DNA from: Azotimanducus sp963663145 | GTDB taxonomy: Bacteria; Pseudomonadota; Gammaproteobacteria; Pseudomonadales; Azotimanducaceae | Length of the DNA stretch: 64,000 nt | Assembly: GCA_963663145.1 (NCBI GenBank) | Contig: OY760134.1 | Span: 868,001 to 932,000 of the forward strand | Reading direction: 5' to 3' | Shown: positions 62,778 through 64,000 of the stretch, piece by piece | Numbering within the stretch: position 1 is the stretch's first letter | Layout: every line of letters starts with the position of its first letter | Program-made: the position numbers and the translations under genes | Notes under the pieces: generated by a model | Told to the model about the DNA's origin: nothing | Database searches by the model: none | What the model saw: only the letters and a program-made list of their open reading frames with translations

Positions 62778-64000
62778 CTAGATGGGCTCGGAGCAGATGA
62801 CTTCGACGCTCTGCTTTCCAGGCACCACATTGATTTCAAAACGCAATTCCCGGTAGCCGTCGCGACCGCCTTGAACCAGGTAGCGGCCAGGCCGCAAGGC
62901 CAGGGTTCGCTGCTTGAATCGACCGAGGTCCCCATAATATTGCAGGCGCACATCCGTCTCCGAATCTGAAAGAAGATGGACTTGGGCGGACTGGGATGCG
63001 ATGTTGATTTGCTTTGCGAGCGTCTGTCGCTGCTCGACGAGCCGAGGCCCGGCCGAGCTGATCTGATTGCTTCTGGCCAGCAGGTCTTTGGCATTGGTGA
63101 ATTGCCGATCATCCGCGAGCCGGCCGGGCGAAGCGATCATGGAACGCAGGGCATCGTCAAGTTCCTTTCGCATGCGCGCATAGGCCATGCCCTCGTTGGC
63201 TTCACTCAAGCTCGGGTCGATCTGGCGCACCTGATTGAAGGCTAGGATCGCCCGTTCCCAGTCCTCGATCCGCGTGTGCTCCGCCGCCTGGGCAAGTCCG
63301 GATTGAATATTTCGATTGGCTTCTCCGGTGACGGCTTGTTCCAGACCCTGCGTCGCACCGGGATCGTTGGGTTTCAGGCCGAGCGCTTTCCTGAATGCTT
63401 CTTCGGCTGAATTGAAGTCCTGCTGGTCGAGTGCGCCATAGCCCTGCGCCAAGATCTTCTTGAACAGAACATCAAGGCTTGATTGTCTCATTCGGCGCAG
63501 GAACTCTCCGGCCCCTTGTGTGCTTGGGTCAATCGTCCGCGCATCCTGCATCAGCTCGATGGCATCGTCGAATCTGGCTTCTGATTCGGCCTCCAAGGCC
63601 TGCTCAAAGAGCGCGATCACCTCATCCAAGTTCTCTAGGCGCCGTCGCCCTGCTTTGATGACAGCGCTCTGGGGTTGGTAGCGGGCCGCTATTTCCAAGG
63701 CTTGCATTGCCGTTTCGCCATCACGTTGATCGAGCGCCGAGAGGGCATCGGAGACTTGTTGCTCGTATTGTCCTTGTGCACCCGAAAGCAGCGCTTCAAG
63801 TGACGACACGCCTTCGGCGTAGCCCTCAAGCGCCTCTTGATAGGACTCGTCGGCAAAGGCGCGTTCCGCTTGCGCCGCCAACTCTCGTGCCTCTCGGAAG
63901 GTTTGTTCGCCCCAAGCCTGTATGTTCCAATCGTCTTCGAGTTCGATCTCGAGTTCGGTGAAGCGCTTCACAAACCTATTGGCCTCTTCTAGCGCGCGCT
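62778..64000 (-). CDS. TPR-like protein (5' end beyond window)
   Basis: The frame is open from the right window edge to the stop at 62778, about 407 codons; a GTG at 63971 is not needed as start. Helical repeats of TPR type: ADESYQEALEGYAEGVSSLE, EARFDDAIELMQDARTIDPS, QDFNSAEEAFRKALGLKPND, EDWERAILAFNQVRQIDPSL. The C-terminal 75 residues form a beta domain (VHLLSDSETDVRLQYYGDLG, LRPGRYLVQGGRDGYRELRF) similar to the PEGA repeats next door. First visible gene of the VWA/channel cluster, 61 bp before the PEGA/SUMF1 gene. Confidence 0.8.
   Translation of the reverse strand, partial: RALEEANRFVKRFTELEIELEDDWNIQAWGEQTFREARELAAQAERAFADESYQEALEGYAEGVSSLEALLSGAQGQYEQQVSDALSALDQRDGETAMQALEIAARYQPQSAVIKAGRRRLENLDEVIALFEQALEAESEARFDDAIELMQDARTIDPSTQGAGEFLRRMRQSSLDVLFKKILAQGYGALDQQDFNSAEEAFRKALGLKPNDPGATQGLEQAVTGEANRNIQSGLAQAAEHTRIEDWERAILAFNQVRQIDPSLSEANEGMAYARMRKELDDALRSMIASPGRLADDRQFTNAKDLLARSNQISSAGPRLVEQRQTLAKQINIASQSAQVHLLSDSETDVRLQYYGDLGRFKQRTLALRPGRYLVQGGRDGYRELRFEINVVPGKQSVEVICSEPI

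Noticed and set aside
54731..64000. Zorya-type anti-phage system (MotA/MotB plus helicase)
   Set aside because: The channel protein lacks the long ZorA tail, partners are VWA proteins not MotB/OmpA-like, and no ZorC/D/E-like gene is present.

Overview
The window reads as chromosomal DNA of a gammaproteobacterium. The evidence is gene content and order: trpS-scpA-scpB-rluB, mrcA divergent from pilMNOPQ-aroK-aroB, fdxA next to mutS, and a yciB-pdxJ-peptidyl-prolyl isomerase-argS string. I cannot name a genus. Genes are tightly packed and many neighbours overlap by ATGA. A diphosphate-type phosphofructokinase sits divergent to a membrane pyrophosphatase, which suggests pyrophosphate is used as an energy currency. 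Layout: 1-10.4 kb is mostly housekeeping: partial argS, a small membrane protein, a cyclophilin, pdxJ and yciB on the minus strand, then trpS, scpA, scpB and rluB on the plus strand. A lipoprotein subtilase follows, with a separately encoded propeptide-like protein just upstream of it. About 10.5-26.9 kb is an accessory island. It holds many broken genes: a clan AA aspartic protease, a higBA toxin-antitoxin pair, an IS630 fragment, another transposase fragment, an XRE regulator, an hsdM cut off by an IS5-family element, and an HTH protein. Among the wreckage are two sets that look functional or nearly so. One is a nucleotidyltransferase-like (DUF6932) + XRE pair followed by an S-4TM pore-forming effector carrying one frameshift. 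The other is an intact four-gene operon: a small toxin-like protein, an MqsA-like Zn-finger/XRE protein, a KGGVGR-motif ATPase with TPR-like repeats, and an XPD-like helicase. About 27-42 kb returns to core genes: rpmE, an M48 protease, an amidase, a mismatch DNA glycosylase, PBP1A, pilMNOPQ (with unusually short pilP and pilQ), aroK, aroB, modABC and an unknown helical protein. About 42.1-43.7 kb is a collapsed type I restriction locus in which an apparently intact hepT-mntA module survives between hsdS and hsdM remnants. About 43.7-54.7 kb is core again: S9 peptidase, outer-membrane beta-barrel, fdxA, mutS, mpl, diphosphate-dependent PFK and hppA. About 54.7-64.0 kb is a compact minus-strand cluster of nine genes: TPR protein (running off the window), PEGA/SUMF1 membrane protein, acidic exported protein, MotA/ExbB-type channel, ASKHA-like protein, two membrane-anchored VWA proteins and two lipoproteins. 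I read it as an uncharacterised, possibly ion-driven envelope machine. All identifications come from reading motifs and remembered family consensus; no searches were run.
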